Assembly: GCA_030278955.1 (NCBI GenBank)
Contig: JAOANR010000014.1
Span: 21,144,068 to 21,208,067, forward strand
DNA: 64,000 nt
Direction of reading: 5' to 3'
Source: Hygrophila difformis
Taxonomy: Eukaryota > Streptophyta > Magnoliopsida > Lamiales > Acanthaceae
The translations under genes and the position numbers were made by a program. Position 1 is the first letter of the stretch; every line of letters starts with the position of its first letter. The notes beneath the pieces were generated by a model. It was given only the letters and a program-made list of their open reading frames with translations, made no database searches and had not been told where the DNA came from. This document shows, piece after piece, positions 9,854 through 20,650 of this stretch.

Positions 9854-10909
9854 ATGGCACCTGAGGGAAAATCGAGAAAGGAAATCCCAAACAACACTAA
9901 CGCTGACCTCCCCAACACACCGAACAATAATGAGATCCCTCAGAACGTAGGAGGGCGAGTGCCTCATGTTCCCAACAATATGGATGAGCGTCTAAGGACT
10001 GTCGAGGAAGTTCTCGTAGTATTAGGAAATGCTGAAGTGCAACGTGCACAAGCGGGTGTACCACCACCGGTAACCCGGGTCAACTACTTAGCCTTGGTAA
10101 ACCCTTACCAACCACCCCACTACGCCGGCGAAGAGGACCCGGCTCAGCTAGAGGAATGGATACGGACGTTCGACAAGCTGTTGAACGCCGTAAAGTGTCC
10201 CGGCGTGGAAAAGGTTCACGTAGCTTCATACTACCTAGGAGGCGAGGCGGATGATTGGTGGCAAGTCACCCAAGGGAAACGTGCAGAGTACGACGAGCCC
10301 TACACATGGTCAGAATTCACGGATCTGCTTAGGGATCATTTTTATCCCATGAGCATGAAGGCTGCTATGTATGAGGAATTTCTGACACTGAGGCAAGGAG
10401 GAAAGACGGTCCAAGAATACTATAACCGTTTCAAGGAGTTGGTGCGGTTCGCACCGAGACTGGTGCCAACTGATGTAGAGAAGGCACAGAAGTTCGAGAC
10501 GGGACTGAACCTATCTATTAGAGAGGTGATCACGGGCGAGCACTATCTTGACCTACAAGCTGTGTATGATCGTGCAGTAGCGGTTGCACGAGTTCAAGGA
10601 CTGAAACAGAAACCGGTAGGTGGGACTAAGCAAGGACCACAAGGACGATACAAGAGGAATAAGGACCATTCCCGTAGAAACTTGGACCAACCACATCAAA
10701 ACGACAATGGACGAAACAAGGGGATAGTCTTCAACCATGGCGACTATGCGCCACCATGTCCAAAGTGTGGTAAACCACACTATGCGAGAGGATGCCCTCA
10801 ACCTGGAGCATGCCTTCGGTGCGGTCGACATGGTCATCGGCTGCGTGACTGCCGGACGCGAATAGAAAATATAAACAAGAGGGAGGACGTGACCACTCGG
10901 CCCAAGTAA
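9854..10909 (+). CDS. gag: Gag of Tekay/Del-type retrotransposon (TR-GAG)
   Basis: An intact 351-aa ORF; the ATG at 9854 is the first after the PBS. Residues 1-60 are polar and variable. The retrotransposon gag domain spans about residues 80-250 (ADDWW, DHFYPMSM, VQEYYNRFKEL). After a basic, Asn/Arg/Gly-rich linker come two zinc knuckles near the end: CPKCGKPHYARGC (C-X2-C-X3-H-X4-C) and CLRCGRHGHRLRDC (C-X2-C-X4-H-X4-C). It would form the virus-like particle and bind element RNA. It ends in TAA directly followed by non-coding sequence, where an autonomous relative would continue into protease and pol. With no mutations visible it is probably still able to encode protein, and would depend on Pol from a related element. 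Confidence 0.92.
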   Translation: MAPEGKSRKEIPNNTNADLPNTPNNNEIPQNVGGRVPHVPNNMDERLRTVEEVLVVLGNAEVQRAQAGVPPPVTRVNYLALVNPYQPPHYAGEEDPAQLEEWIRTFDKLLNAVKCPGVEKVHVASYYLGGEADDWWQVTQGKRAEYDEPYTWSEFTDLLRDHFYPMSMKAAMYEEFLTLRQGGKTVQEYYNRFKELVRFAPRLVPTDVEKAQKFETGLNLSIREVITGEHYLDLQAVYDRAVAVARVQGLKQKPVGGTKQGPQGRYKRNKDHSRRNLDQPHQNDNGRNKGIVFNHGDYAPPCPKCGKPHYARGCPQPGACLRCGRHGHRLRDCRTRIENINKREDVTTRPK

Positions 10910-11122
10910 CCGTAAGAAGTTTTCAAGCATCGACAAACTGCATTTATTTTTGAGTGCGACTCTAAGAATTGTATCCAATCAAAAATAAACGAATTCAAAT
11001 TGTTTTGAACTACGTAATGACTTGATCCCTTCACAGGGTACGTAGGCAACTTGGAAATTTCAATTCTGGGTTCAGTCAAATAATAACAGACAACAACACA
11101 CACTAATACAATCACGCAACCA
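10910..11122 (+). other. non-coding 3' part of TR-GAG internal region
   Basis: No long ORF on the sense strand. It sits where pol would be in an autonomous relative and is only about 200 bases. Confidence 0.5.
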
Positions 11123-11182
11123 AACAATGTCCGAGCTCGCGAGGAGCTAACGCCCAACTTCGAGGACGAAGTTGACTCCTAA
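11123..11182 (+). pseudogene. remnant of the C-terminal end of a Tekay-type pol
   Basis: About 19 codons ending in a stop are open immediately before a polypurine tract and end NFEDEVDS. An end of this kind, directly joined to a PPT and TGTAACACCC, is what a Tekay/Del pol gene end looks like. It suggests the internal region arose from an autonomous element by deleting almost all of pol but keeping its last codons. Confidence 0.55.
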
Positions 11183-11329
11183 GGGGGAGAGGATGTAACA
11201 CCCGAGAAATTTAATTCACGTTCAAAGGAATGGGATAAATTTCTTGTGGAAAGTAGATGGAGATACCCCAACATTAAATTGAGCCCAAAAGAAAGCGAAG
11301 GCGCAACTTCGGGGACGAAGTTGATTCTT
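11183..11329 (+). repeat. relic PPT plus LTR-start of a second Tekay family inside the TR-GAG
   Basis: AAGGGGGAGAGGA is followed at 11194 by TGTAACACCCGAGAAATTTA, which has the form of a Tekay/Del LTR start but is unlike this element's own LTR start (TGTAATACCCGGGG). About 100 bases later the unit AACTTC(A/G)(A/G)GGACGAAGTTGA-TAAGGGGG repeats and leads into the real 3' LTR. The element therefore carries two successive 3' ends from different families. Confidence 0.65.
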
Positions 11330-11342
11330 AAGGGGGGTAGAC
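11330..11342 (+). promoter_or_regulatory. polypurine tract of TR-GAG element
   Basis: AAGGGGGGTAGAC lies directly against the 3' LTR start at 11343, the expected place for plus-strand DNA priming. Confidence 0.9.
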
Positions 11343-14300
11343 TGTAATACCCGGGGTTTTTACAACGCCCAAAGAAATGAAATAAAATTTATTTCCGAGA
11401 AGAAAATAATTTATTACAACAAATTATTGCTCGGAAATGGCGTGACCGATAAATTCAAAGAATTCGAACCCAAATTTTGGTCAAGTCGAAATGGGATGAA
11501 AGAGGGAAAGGAAGCCCGAAGATATTCCATGGATTAATCCCAAAAGAATTGGAATTAAATTCAAGAAGGAAAAGAATTTTAATTCCAAGAACCCGTGAAG
11601 TCGGAAATAAATTAATTAGATAAATTATTGCACGGGAATCACAGGACGACAAATTCAAGCCGACGGATTCGAACTCGACGAATTCTTGATTTCAAATATG
11701 AAATTCATTGGAGTCAAAATAAAATTTAGAAAGAAATCGTAACCCCAGAAATGACCCGAAAAGTCGAACCAAAAACGTAGGGGATAGAAACCCGATCGAG
11801 AAAAGAAGAAAAGACCCGACGGACCACGCGGACCGCCGAACCGGCCGGTCCGGCCGGCCCGCGCTCTCCGCGCGCCGCCGCGCGGCCACCGCGCGGATGG
11901 AGGAGTCGCGACTCCAGGGCAGACCACGCGTGCTCCGCGCGGACAAAGGCCTATGTGCGCGTCACCAGCGCGCCAGAGGTGCAGGAGGTGTAAACTTTCC
12001 TTCCATGGCGATTTTCTTGCCAAAAATCCAATCCCTATCGAGGGCAACCGGATCACAGCCTTTGGGAAAGGCTTAAGGGCGGATTGGGGCGCCCTCATTC
12101 TCATTTGGACAGAAAACAAAAGCTTCACTCTCTCAAATTCTCCTCTCCAAGCCGAAATCCCTCCGAGACCACTTTCCGGCGAGTATTCCGGCGACGACGA
12201 GGCAAACGGGACAAGGCCTCTGCTTCCTAGACCTTTGGTAAGTCATAGCTTAATGTTTTAGTTCGTCCATAACACTTAGAAACTCATATTCTAACCCTTT
12301 TTCCTTACTACGATTTCCCGTCGGAAAACGAACAAAAAGCGATCGGAGAAGTTGGCCGTTCGTCGTGACCCTAGGACGTCCGGAAACCCAATCCAGCGAC
12401 CCTATCATCATTCTAAGTAAGTTAAAACCTTACTCACAAATTTTCGTGGTTGTTTGTTGTTTAAATCTCGAGATATAGGCTTGTAACAAAAATCGGTTTT
12501 CAAAAACCCTATTTTCGTCCAATTTTAGAGACTCGCCAAAAACTCGACCTTCGGGAATTCAAACCGAAAACTTTTCAACATAAAAGTTGTTCCTAACACC
12601 TTTATCTATCTTGTGTCCAAATTTCAGCCATTGACATTAAGTTTTGCTATCCCAATTTTCGCCATGAACTTTCTGTACCAAACCGAACGATTTAAATCTG
12701 TGACAGATTCCTTCATTCAACTTGATGCATGTTTTTCACCCATTTTTCGAATGATTTAACTTTGCATTTCTAAACAAAAGTTGTAGATAATTGTGTCTAG
12801 ATTATGCCTACAAAATTTCACGAATTTTGGTGTTCATTTGATATGTCAAACGGCCAAGTTTTTAGAACTGTTTTGAATTCGTTTTAAAGGCCATGAGTAT
12901 GCAGTGAGTTGCACTCGATTTTTGAGTACCAAGAATTCATTATTTCCAAAAACTTAAAACATGAAAGTTGTTCCTTAATGTGTCGTGTAGTTACTGTAAA
13001 AATTTCACATCGATTGGTTTTGAAATGAATTTTTAATCGGCGTTACACGAACCTGTGACGAAAACAGTTTTTAAGACGTAAATAATTCTTTGCAATAAAC
13101 TCAAATTTCAACTCACTTCGGAACCTTATTTCCAAAAACTTAAAACATGAAAGTTGTTCGTGTGTGTGTTTTTGAATTACTGGCCAAGTTTCAGAATTTT
13201 TGGAGGAAAAACGAATTTTAAATTAAGAAAGGCGTGAACTGCCTCGAATAGGATTTTTCGAACTTGAGAAAACTCGAACTATGAAAACGCGATATCGATT
13301 AGTTGATAACTTTGAAATACGAACTTTCGAAAAATCCCGTTCACTAGGCTGAGCCGATCTTCATACAAATTATTTGGACTGCCTCGTTAGTGGTCCTACT
13401 ATCTTTTGAGACTGCCTCGTTAGTGGTCTCCCTTCATTTGGACTGCCTCGTTAGTGGTCCTACTATCTTTTGAGACTGCCTCGTTAGTGGTCTCCTTACT
13501 ATGGCAGTTGTGCACATGGCCTGCCAAATCGGCAGTGAGAAATACACGGCCTGCCCGAGTGGTAGTGAAACCGTTTGAAAGGCCTGTCAAACGACAGTTG
13601 ATATACATGCCTGTCAAATTGACAGTAGATACACACGGCTTGCCGAAATGGCAATCGAGATACATGGCTAGCCAAAACGGCAGTCAATACTGATATGGCT
13701 GCGGCCGCCGGTTCACCGGCTAACTGATTATGATTTTTGAGATTGCCTCGTTAGTGATCTCTCTTGTGTGGTGTCCTCTTCTTAGTTGCGGGATAAAATA
13801 TAAAAGACTTGTGTGAGTGTTGATTACGCTTAAATCTTTTGTATCATGTTTTTAAATTACGCATTTAAATTACGTCATTTAAGTTATGCTTTTAAATTCC
13901 GCTTTTAAATTCCGCTTTTAAATTATGCATAGTCGTCTTGAATAAATTAAACATGTTTTCCGCTGCGAATAAAATATGGATTTTTAAAGTAATGCATGAC
14001 GAGTGAATCTTTGGATTTAAACACATGTAACCCCTTAAATTGTTTTGTTAGGGCTTAACTTACTCAGTATTTTATATACTGATAAAACCCGTTGTTCATT
14101 TTTCCATTACAGAGTACGGAGCATGATCATGCATCGGGGGATCACTTTGGATATTTGGCTAGTTATTTACATGACTTGCATGCGGGTTTGTTGACCCGAG
14201 TTTTTGCCATGTCGGCCCATATTTAAATTTCCGCTGCAACATATTATTCTTATTCATGTATGGATGATGATACACTATTATTTTTAAGTAATTCCGGACT

Positions 14301-14426
14301 TGCTTTTAAAACTTTTTCCAACACCTATAGCCTTGCATCTCTTTAGTAAGCTCGGAGAAACCGTGTCTTGCTAGGGAGGTGCGGCGGTGACACCTCGGCC
14401 TGGGTTATCAAATCCGGGGTGTTACA
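11343..14426 (+). repeat. 3' LTR of the TR-GAG element (3084 bp)
   Basis: Same length as the 5' LTR and nearly identical (two differences seen, offset 5113). It contains the same hairpin array (13376-13761) and the same conserved hairpin with acceptor (14056-14112). It ends at GTGTTACA and is followed by the CATAG duplication. Confidence 0.95.
13376..13761 (+). repeat. tandem hairpin array (3' LTR copy)
   Basis: The same eleven hairpins as at 8263-8648, with no visible differences. Confidence 0.85.
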
Positions 14427-14431
14427 CATAG
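14427..14431. repeat. target-site duplication CATAG, right
   Basis: Identical to 6225-6229; see the left copy. Confidence 0.95.
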
Positions 14432-14816
14432 TGATTAGTGCAGGCTGAAGGGTAAAGCTTAAAGCATCTACATCAGGCCTAGGAGTTCTATTAAACAGAT
14501 TTCCACTAGTTCCTTGTAAGTGTTCTTCAATGGTCATTTCAGCTTGATCATCGTGCTCCAAATCACCACCGTTACCTCCGTTATTACCCTGATTATCATT
14601 ATCATTCGCTGCCATGTTTAACCTATTGAACTGAGCAACTAATTGATTAGTTAGAATTGTTGAAACTCCAGTCGTTGGAGAATAGTTTTCTTCATCAGAG
14701 GACGAATTAATTAAAATTTCCAACTGAGCTGGTCTCCTACGTTTTCCTAATCTAATAGCTCTAAGAGTACGCTCAATTTCAGGATCATAAGCTATTTCTG
14801 CTTGTTTGCTTCGCAC
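14427..14816 (-). pseudogene. gag: Athila gag, N-terminal part (continues at 6229)
   Basis: The ATG at 14816 is the gag start: it follows the PBS and a short AT-rich leader. The 130 codons run MRSKQAE... to ALITM and then hit the CATAG duplication and the nested LTR. The fragment has an Arg/Lys-rich patch (GKRRRP), an acidic Ser/Asp/Glu stretch and an Asn/Gly-rich stretch, typical of the poorly conserved N-terminus of Athila Gag. In-frame codons after the insertion end only by chance at 14343 inside the LTR. Confidence 0.85.
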
Positions 14817-14922
14817 TGCAAGTATAAAATAAAATAAAATAAAATAAGTAACAGTTAAATTAATATTTAACTTAATAGATTTAAATTAATAAACTAAAAA
14901 CAATTAAAAATTCACAACAAAT

Positions 14923-14940
14923 TCCCCGGCAACGGCGCCA
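14923..14940 (-). promoter_or_regulatory. Athila primer binding site
   Basis: On the minus strand TGGCGCCGTTGCCGGGGA lies a few bases after the 5' LTR end. This GC-rich, tRNA-Asp-type PBS is characteristic of Athila/Tat elements. Confidence 0.85.
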
Positions 14941-14946
14941 AAAACT

Positions 14947-16937
14947 TGATGAGTGATTTTCACTACTCATATTTTACCACAAGCGGATGGTTGTCATCAA
15001 GTAATAAAAACCGGTGAATACCGGGTCGAATCCACAGGGAATTTCAGAATATTATTTCATTCCGGAGAAATTTTAATTGTTCTTAAGTTCATTAATTATA
15101 TTTAATATATTTAAAAAGATTTTGATTAATTCTAATGGTGATTTAAATTAAAACAGTGACATTAAGTTAAAATAAAGCAAATTAAAATTTTAATTAATAA
15201 AAATACTAATGGGAGTTGCTTGTAATATTTTAAATATTGCCATCTTTATTATAAAATAGAAATTGTGCAATAATTTGACATTTCCCAATGTTCTAAAAAT
15301 CAATTTCTTAAATTTAAATATTTTTATAAAGATTAAAAATATAATAATCTACTAAAAATTCCAAATTATGCTTAAACGGACTTCATGGAAGCTGATTAGA
15401 TTATCTAACATTTTGGAATCATTATTCTAGGCCTAAATTTGAGTCTTTCCCAAGCATACAAATTTTCCTATAGCAATTAATAGGCACTTTTCATTTTCCA
15501 AATCATTGTGCACATGCCAGAATCCATTTTTAATGAAATTTATTCCCAATTCCGGTACTAAAATATTAATTCTACTTTTTATCTCCCGATTTCGCAAAGC
15601 AGAATTTATGGAATTAGATTCTAACATTTAAATTATGCAAAACAGTGTAAATAATCTAACAATTATGGTAAAATAACAATAAAACATGGTAAACTGGATT
15701 TAATTAACAATATTAAAATACAGACAGATTAGATTTAATGCCAGATTACTAAAAATAGATGGCACAGATTGATCGATCAATTTGGTTTCTAGCAGATTAA
15801 CATTTCAGATTACAGAATTGATAAAAACATAAAATCTCGATCAATATTTCAGGCATCTGACATACAATCCCAATACAGAGTCTAATATTATAGCAGATTT
15901 ATCCAGTTTAAGCGATCAAAATTAGCAGATTCTTATTCCTAAACACAGAACATCGATCAAAAACAGATTAATCAAAATTCCAGATTTCAGAATAAAACAT
16001 CGACATATTATATGCTTCCATAAAAGATGAATTCGTACTTCAAAGTGATTCTGAACTCCCGTTCTAGAACACTTCTAACACGAACAATACAGAAATCCGT
16101 CTACAAATTAAGAACATGATAGCAGATTACATTAAGAGGCAATTTCAATTCATTACAATGCAAGAAAAAGAAAGGCAACACCTAGAATAGGAAGAACACG
16201 CCCAGAACAGCGTCCTTGATGCATTCCTCCGGCATGATTTTGTGTTTCTGGCCTTCTTCTCCCATTAGCAGATGTTTACAGAATGTGTATGTTCGAAAAT
16301 ATGAGTCTGTCTGTCGAAAAAAATGAAGAAAACGGTGTTTAAAACCGAGTTCGGGAAGTTAAGAAACTGCTCAACCGCGACTGTGGCGCCTAATGTGGCG
16401 CTCGGAAGAGGTTTTAGGCGCCACCAAGAAGCTGCGGCGCATAACGACGATTTTCCAAATTTCAGTATGTGGCGCATTTTTTGGCGCTCGGAGATCATTT
16501 TAGGCGCCACCCAGCTTATGCGGCGCATTCTGAAGCTTTTTCCATCCGAAATTTTCCCAAGTGTTGATGCGGCGCCTGATGTGGCGCTCAGGGCTCGATT
16601 TGGGCGCCGACATGCCTATGCGGCGCATTCTGGGCACAGTCCAGTGTTGAAAAATCCGAACTTGACATCTTTTGTTCTCCGAACATCTTCTTTCTTCATT
16701 TTAATGCCTGCAACATCATTGCAATGTCTTAGAATTGCTAAAGTCTTATTAAAAAGCATAAAACAAGGTAAATTGAGCTCAAATAAGCTCAATTTAATCA
16801 ATCTTATTAATATTTACACATCACATGAAATGTACACTAAAAAGAAGTAAAATAGGATCTCATACATGCAATTTAGGTTCTTTTTATCATAATTTGAGCT
16901 TATTTAAATGTGGTTTCACAGGGTGCATCACTCATCA
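14947..16937 (-). repeat. 5' LTR of Athila element (1991 bp)
   Basis: The minus-strand start TGATGAGTGATGC is at 16937 and the end ...CACTCATCA at 14947. The two termini form an 11-base inverted repeat (TGATGAGTGAT), longer than the usual TG...CA. The inner end also has a short hairpin (ATGAGTGA/TCACTACTCAT, 14949-14970). The body is AT-rich apart from a GC-rich repeat block at 16383-16629. No ORF is supported. Confidence 0.85.
16383..16629 (-). repeat. three imperfect GGCGCC-rich repeats in Athila LTR
   Basis: About 62-bp units at 16383-16442, 16468-16529 and 16566-16629 each contain GTGGCGC, GGCGCTC, GGCGCC and GCGGCGCAT in the same order. GGCGCC is self-complementary. The block stands out as GC-rich in a very AT-rich LTR and lies near the LTR's 5' (U3) end, where enhancer repeats are usually found. 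Confidence 0.7.
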
Positions 16938-18718
16938 CATGTATTTTTATTCAAAAATAATACATAGATACATTTGTTTAAGAATTATGTTTGTTATGAA
17001 CGCTATATACCATATATTGCTCATTAAACTATATAGGGTATAATCAAATGCAGTTGGCCTGAGTGATATGGGTCTTTGTTAGTTTAAGCAAATGTCTCGG
17101 ATTGGAGCCTTTGAATATACAGAATTCAAATACCCACCAGATTCTTAAGTTATTAGTCTAGAGTTCAACGTGATCAGAGATACATAGTATACGCCAAAAA
17201 TTATATACGGTAAATTTGACGAAAAATATATCTACGATTTTTGGTGTCCATGCACATAGATAGATCCAAATGTTAGATTGTCATTGTATATAGATAATTA
17301 TGAGAAAATGATTAAATAGTAGTATTATATATTTTCCTTAGATCAGAGCCTATTTGCTTGAATTTTTTTTTCTCTCTTTTGCTCTTCGAAAGCCTTTTTG
17401 AATTAATTTTTCTAACTATTCATTTGACTTTTTGTCAAAAGAAAAGACAATTGCAAAAGAAAAATTATCTTTGTAAGTGAGTAGGTAGGGCTTGCTTTTC
17501 CCAAAAATGAAAAGTTGTTTTGGGTAGGAAAATATAAAATAAAATTATACAATCATGTTTTCATTAAAAAGCAATGTTTTTTTTATTATTTTTTGGTGAA
17601 ACCGGGTATCCCCAGACCACATTGGACCCAAAACGAATCCCTCGAAGATTTGCAAGGACTATTAAGGGTGCCAATATTTTTAATTCAAACAATTATATAG
17701 ATTGTTTTTTTTATTATTATTTCTCATTCTTTTTCCGACTGACTTCTTATTTTCTTAGAAGCCTAAACAAACCGGCCTAATTTCAAATTTATACATTTTT
17801 TTATCGCAAATTCTAGGAAGTTCTATGTTGCTGTCAATTCTGTTTGGGTTCGTGCTCATCCTCTTTATTCACTTATTAATCGAATTTGGCCATAAAAGAA
17901 AAGATTTGGCCTTATATGTTTACATTAATTCCAAATTGGTACTTATAAACATATACTATACTAGCTAAAAAGCTGTGCACAGCACAGCTTATTGAGGACG
18001 TACAACCGCCCGTGGGGGAAAAGAAATAATTGTAGGTAAGCGTATGTGGGTTTTTTATATTTATAAAATGGTGAATAAATGACTGAGGAATCGGAAGTGG
18101 GTTTTATTGAGATAAAATAAATGCTATTTAATTTTTTTAAATAAATACCAGGGCAACCATAAGCTTCAAAATTGGGTGAGCATTGAAGAGTTGCTGGTAT
18201 GAAAGTCAAAATATCGACTTTTCAGATGAGAAACAAAATAAACCAAACCTCAACGTGTTTGCCAAAGTCAAAATATCGATTTTTAGAACCAATGCTATCA
18301 ACAAGCTTTTTTGGCTATAATGCCACAGGCACACCCTACAAGAAAACAAGAAAAACGTAAATCCACGCTCAAAATGAGAGTAGGGATACACAATTAATCT
18401 AGCAGCAGAGATGCCTTAGAATTACCTTTTCCCTAACATATCTTCGTAAAGCAATAGAAACACCAATTTGAGAAATAGCACAAAACAATTCCTCAAATGG
18501 TCAATTACAGGTAAATAATTATTTCAACTCTTATGCTACTAAAGGTAAACGCCAAAAGGAAGAAGATGGCAAGTAACCTTCTTCAAATTATTGTTCTCCT
18601 CAGACAGATGGGCTACTTACAGAGCTCTAAAACATAAACCAATATTCTAATGGAGAGCCATTTTATCGCCGGGCTCGACTGGTTAAATTGTTACAAATAC
18701 ATATACAGCATGAATAGT

Positions 18719-18720
<2 letters not shown>

Positions 18721-18771
<51 letters not shown>
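18721..18771. repeat. (AAT)n microsatellite, about 17 copies
   Basis: A perfect trinucleotide run; the allele in the second duplicate has about 6 copies. Confidence 0.95.
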
Positions 18772-18774
<3 letters not shown>

Positions 18775-18959
18775 GACGTCAGCATCAATGGGAATCAGCT
18801 TTCCCATGTTCCCATAAATAGACGAGTATTAATGGATTCACAACTTTGAACCATGCCCGAAATCCCTCCATTACAAAACGTTTTAAGAATTCTGCATATC
18901 TTGGCTTTGCTATCAGTATTAATGGCATAAAAAGCTAACTAAAATTAACATCCCAAAGT

Positions 18960-20650
18960 AGAATCAACAAATTTTTACAATGACATTGGACGAAGGCTAG
19001 GCGAAGGAGAAGGAATCCTATTGAATGGCGATAATCTGAAACTGCCGTTCATTCGGTGGACTTCCACCACCACCTTGGTCGTCATGATTCTCTCAATGCC
19101 CAAGCACACATGATGGAATACTCGTCCCTGGATACTGGTTTTGATCATGTGGAAGAAGCTGGACCTAGTAAAAAAAGAGAAGAGTAAAAGAATATGGTCA
19201 GTGTTATCATCTCCTTACAAATTCAGTTTTAGTTTTTCTTTTATTAGGGTAGTTAATTGACAGACGAGTTGGTATGACTTAAAACATGGGTGCTTTACAA
19301 AACAACAGACATAAGGGAAAAAAGTAAACCAAAGCTCATGCCACATCAGCCTGCGGCCCTGGTAGGTTCTTTGGCGAAGTGCGGGAAAGCATTCAAAACC
19401 CATCACGCCTAAGGTGTATGAGGAGTTGTATGTTGAGCAGAGGCTGAAAGGCTCTGCAAAGCACGGGGGAATTCATCCTATGTGTAATTTATAAGAATTC
19501 ATATTAACAAACAATATATATACTATACATTTGTACAATGAATTAATGTTGAATTCACTAAGAGCTGACCTGTCAGCAGACGGCTGGTGTGAGTGTACAT
19601 CAAAGGTAAAGATAGTTTTCCACTCCACTGACCATTCCAAACTGAAAAGCTAATGCAACACACAAACAAACCAATCAACTTGCAAAGGAATTACATATAG
19701 GGTAAACACTAACATTATCGTCCACTGACGTATAGGTAAGATTTAGATGTTGCTACTCTAACAAGAGGAGGGGGAAAAAGGAAAAGTTATATTGGGTATC
19801 AATATTCAAAGGAAATCATTAGAATAATAAGTTGGGAAACCGGCCACTGTTTTTACAAAAAAGGGGAAGGAAAAAGTCAGGGAAATCAAACAACAGGCAA
19901 ATACACTTAAAATGAAAGCTTTTCCATAATAATAGTAAAGAATCACAAAAAGGCGTCAAAGGTGAGGCGTGTTTATATCAAATAACCACAAAGGGCAAAA
20001 AAACAAAGAGAATTGAACAATGCAAGGCGCTCACACACGGCACCATATTAACAAGCCTACCATATTGAGCAAGAACGGGTAATTTGTTCTTTCATGGCAC
20101 TTGGTTTCCCATCAAATGCAAAAAGATGATGAATAGCTCGAAAGGTATTACTCGCACTGTGGAGGACATTTTGCGATGCCCTGGTTTCTCCAATCACAGT
20201 CGCTGATTATTGCAACTTCTCCACTTTGGAACTGCACGCGAGAAAGTGTTTGCGAAAAATTAATAGGGAAAAAAGAAATCATTGTTAGAATGTATTCTCA
20301 AGTTTGGCATGCATTCTAAAAACCGAGGGGCAGCAAATTAGAAAAAAACAACGATGAACTGTAAGTACAAGGGCGAATGCAATTCTCACAGATGGAGGCA
20401 ATAAACCATGAGACAACACAAGGACTTCTAACGTGGGGAGGCAATAGGTATCATTAATATACAATAAGCAAACCTGGACATCCTGAGGTGGAGTGTAGCA
20501 GGACATATTCAACAAAGCTGCATTCCTCATATGACTGGACTACAGCGAGGAAGCACACTGGTAAGCTGAATTGAAATGGATACCAGATCGAGCTGCTCCA
20601 ATGAGCGGGGAATTATGCAGGCTATACCTAACATAATGAACAAAGGCACC
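18960..20650 (-). pseudogene. exon-like fragments of an unidentified minus-strand gene (copy 1)
   Basis: Several separate blocks read as short coding stretches on the minus strand, with splice-like borders: about 20560-20650, 20060-20240, 19565-19665, 19330-19480 and 18965-19165. The last could end in a stop near 18980. They are kept in both duplicates. Frames do not join into a continuous protein by eye and I recognise no domain, so this may be a decayed gene or a misreading of conserved repeat sequence. The remaining parts of the duplicated segment (16938-18950 and 20660-21346) show nothing coding. Confidence 0.25.

Larger units (their letters stand above)
6230..14426 (+). mobile_element. 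TR-GAG-like non-autonomous retrotransposon (gag only), nested in Athila gag
   Basis: The element is 8197 bp, with 3084-bp LTRs at 6230-9313 and 11343-14426, an iMet-type PBS at 9317, one gag ORF, no pol domains, and a PPT directly before the second LTR. The gag is of the Tekay/Del (chromovirus) kind. Elements with intact Gag and no Pol have been named TR-GAG; they need Pol from a relative. The two LTRs have the same length, and I find only two substitutions (6490 A versus 11603 G; 7456 T versus 12569 A), so insertion is very recent. The five-base target duplication is perfect. Confidence 0.9.
1..16937 (-). mobile_element. Athila-type Ty3/gypsy retrotransposon, interrupted, 3' end outside window
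   Basis: Reading on the minus strand, the order is 5' LTR (16937-14947), PBS, gag N-terminal part, an 8.2-kb nested insertion (6230-14426), gag C-terminal part, pol, a polypurine tract and an antisense ORF. The PBS core TGGCGCCGTTGCCGGGGA and the gag and pol sequences are typical of the Athila lineage. The expected 3' LTR, which should begin TGATGAGTGATGC, does not occur before position 1, so the element continues beyond the left edge. The element cannot make a normal polyprotein: gag is split by the insertion and a one-base shift separates gag from pol. The 5 bases right of the LTR are CATGT; the matching duplication lies outside the window. Confidence 0.9.

Noticed and set aside
17961..18209. 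82-codon minus-strand ORF kept in both duplicates (also 46113-46361)
   Set aside because: Identity follows from the recent duplication and gives no independent evidence of selection; no recognisable domain.
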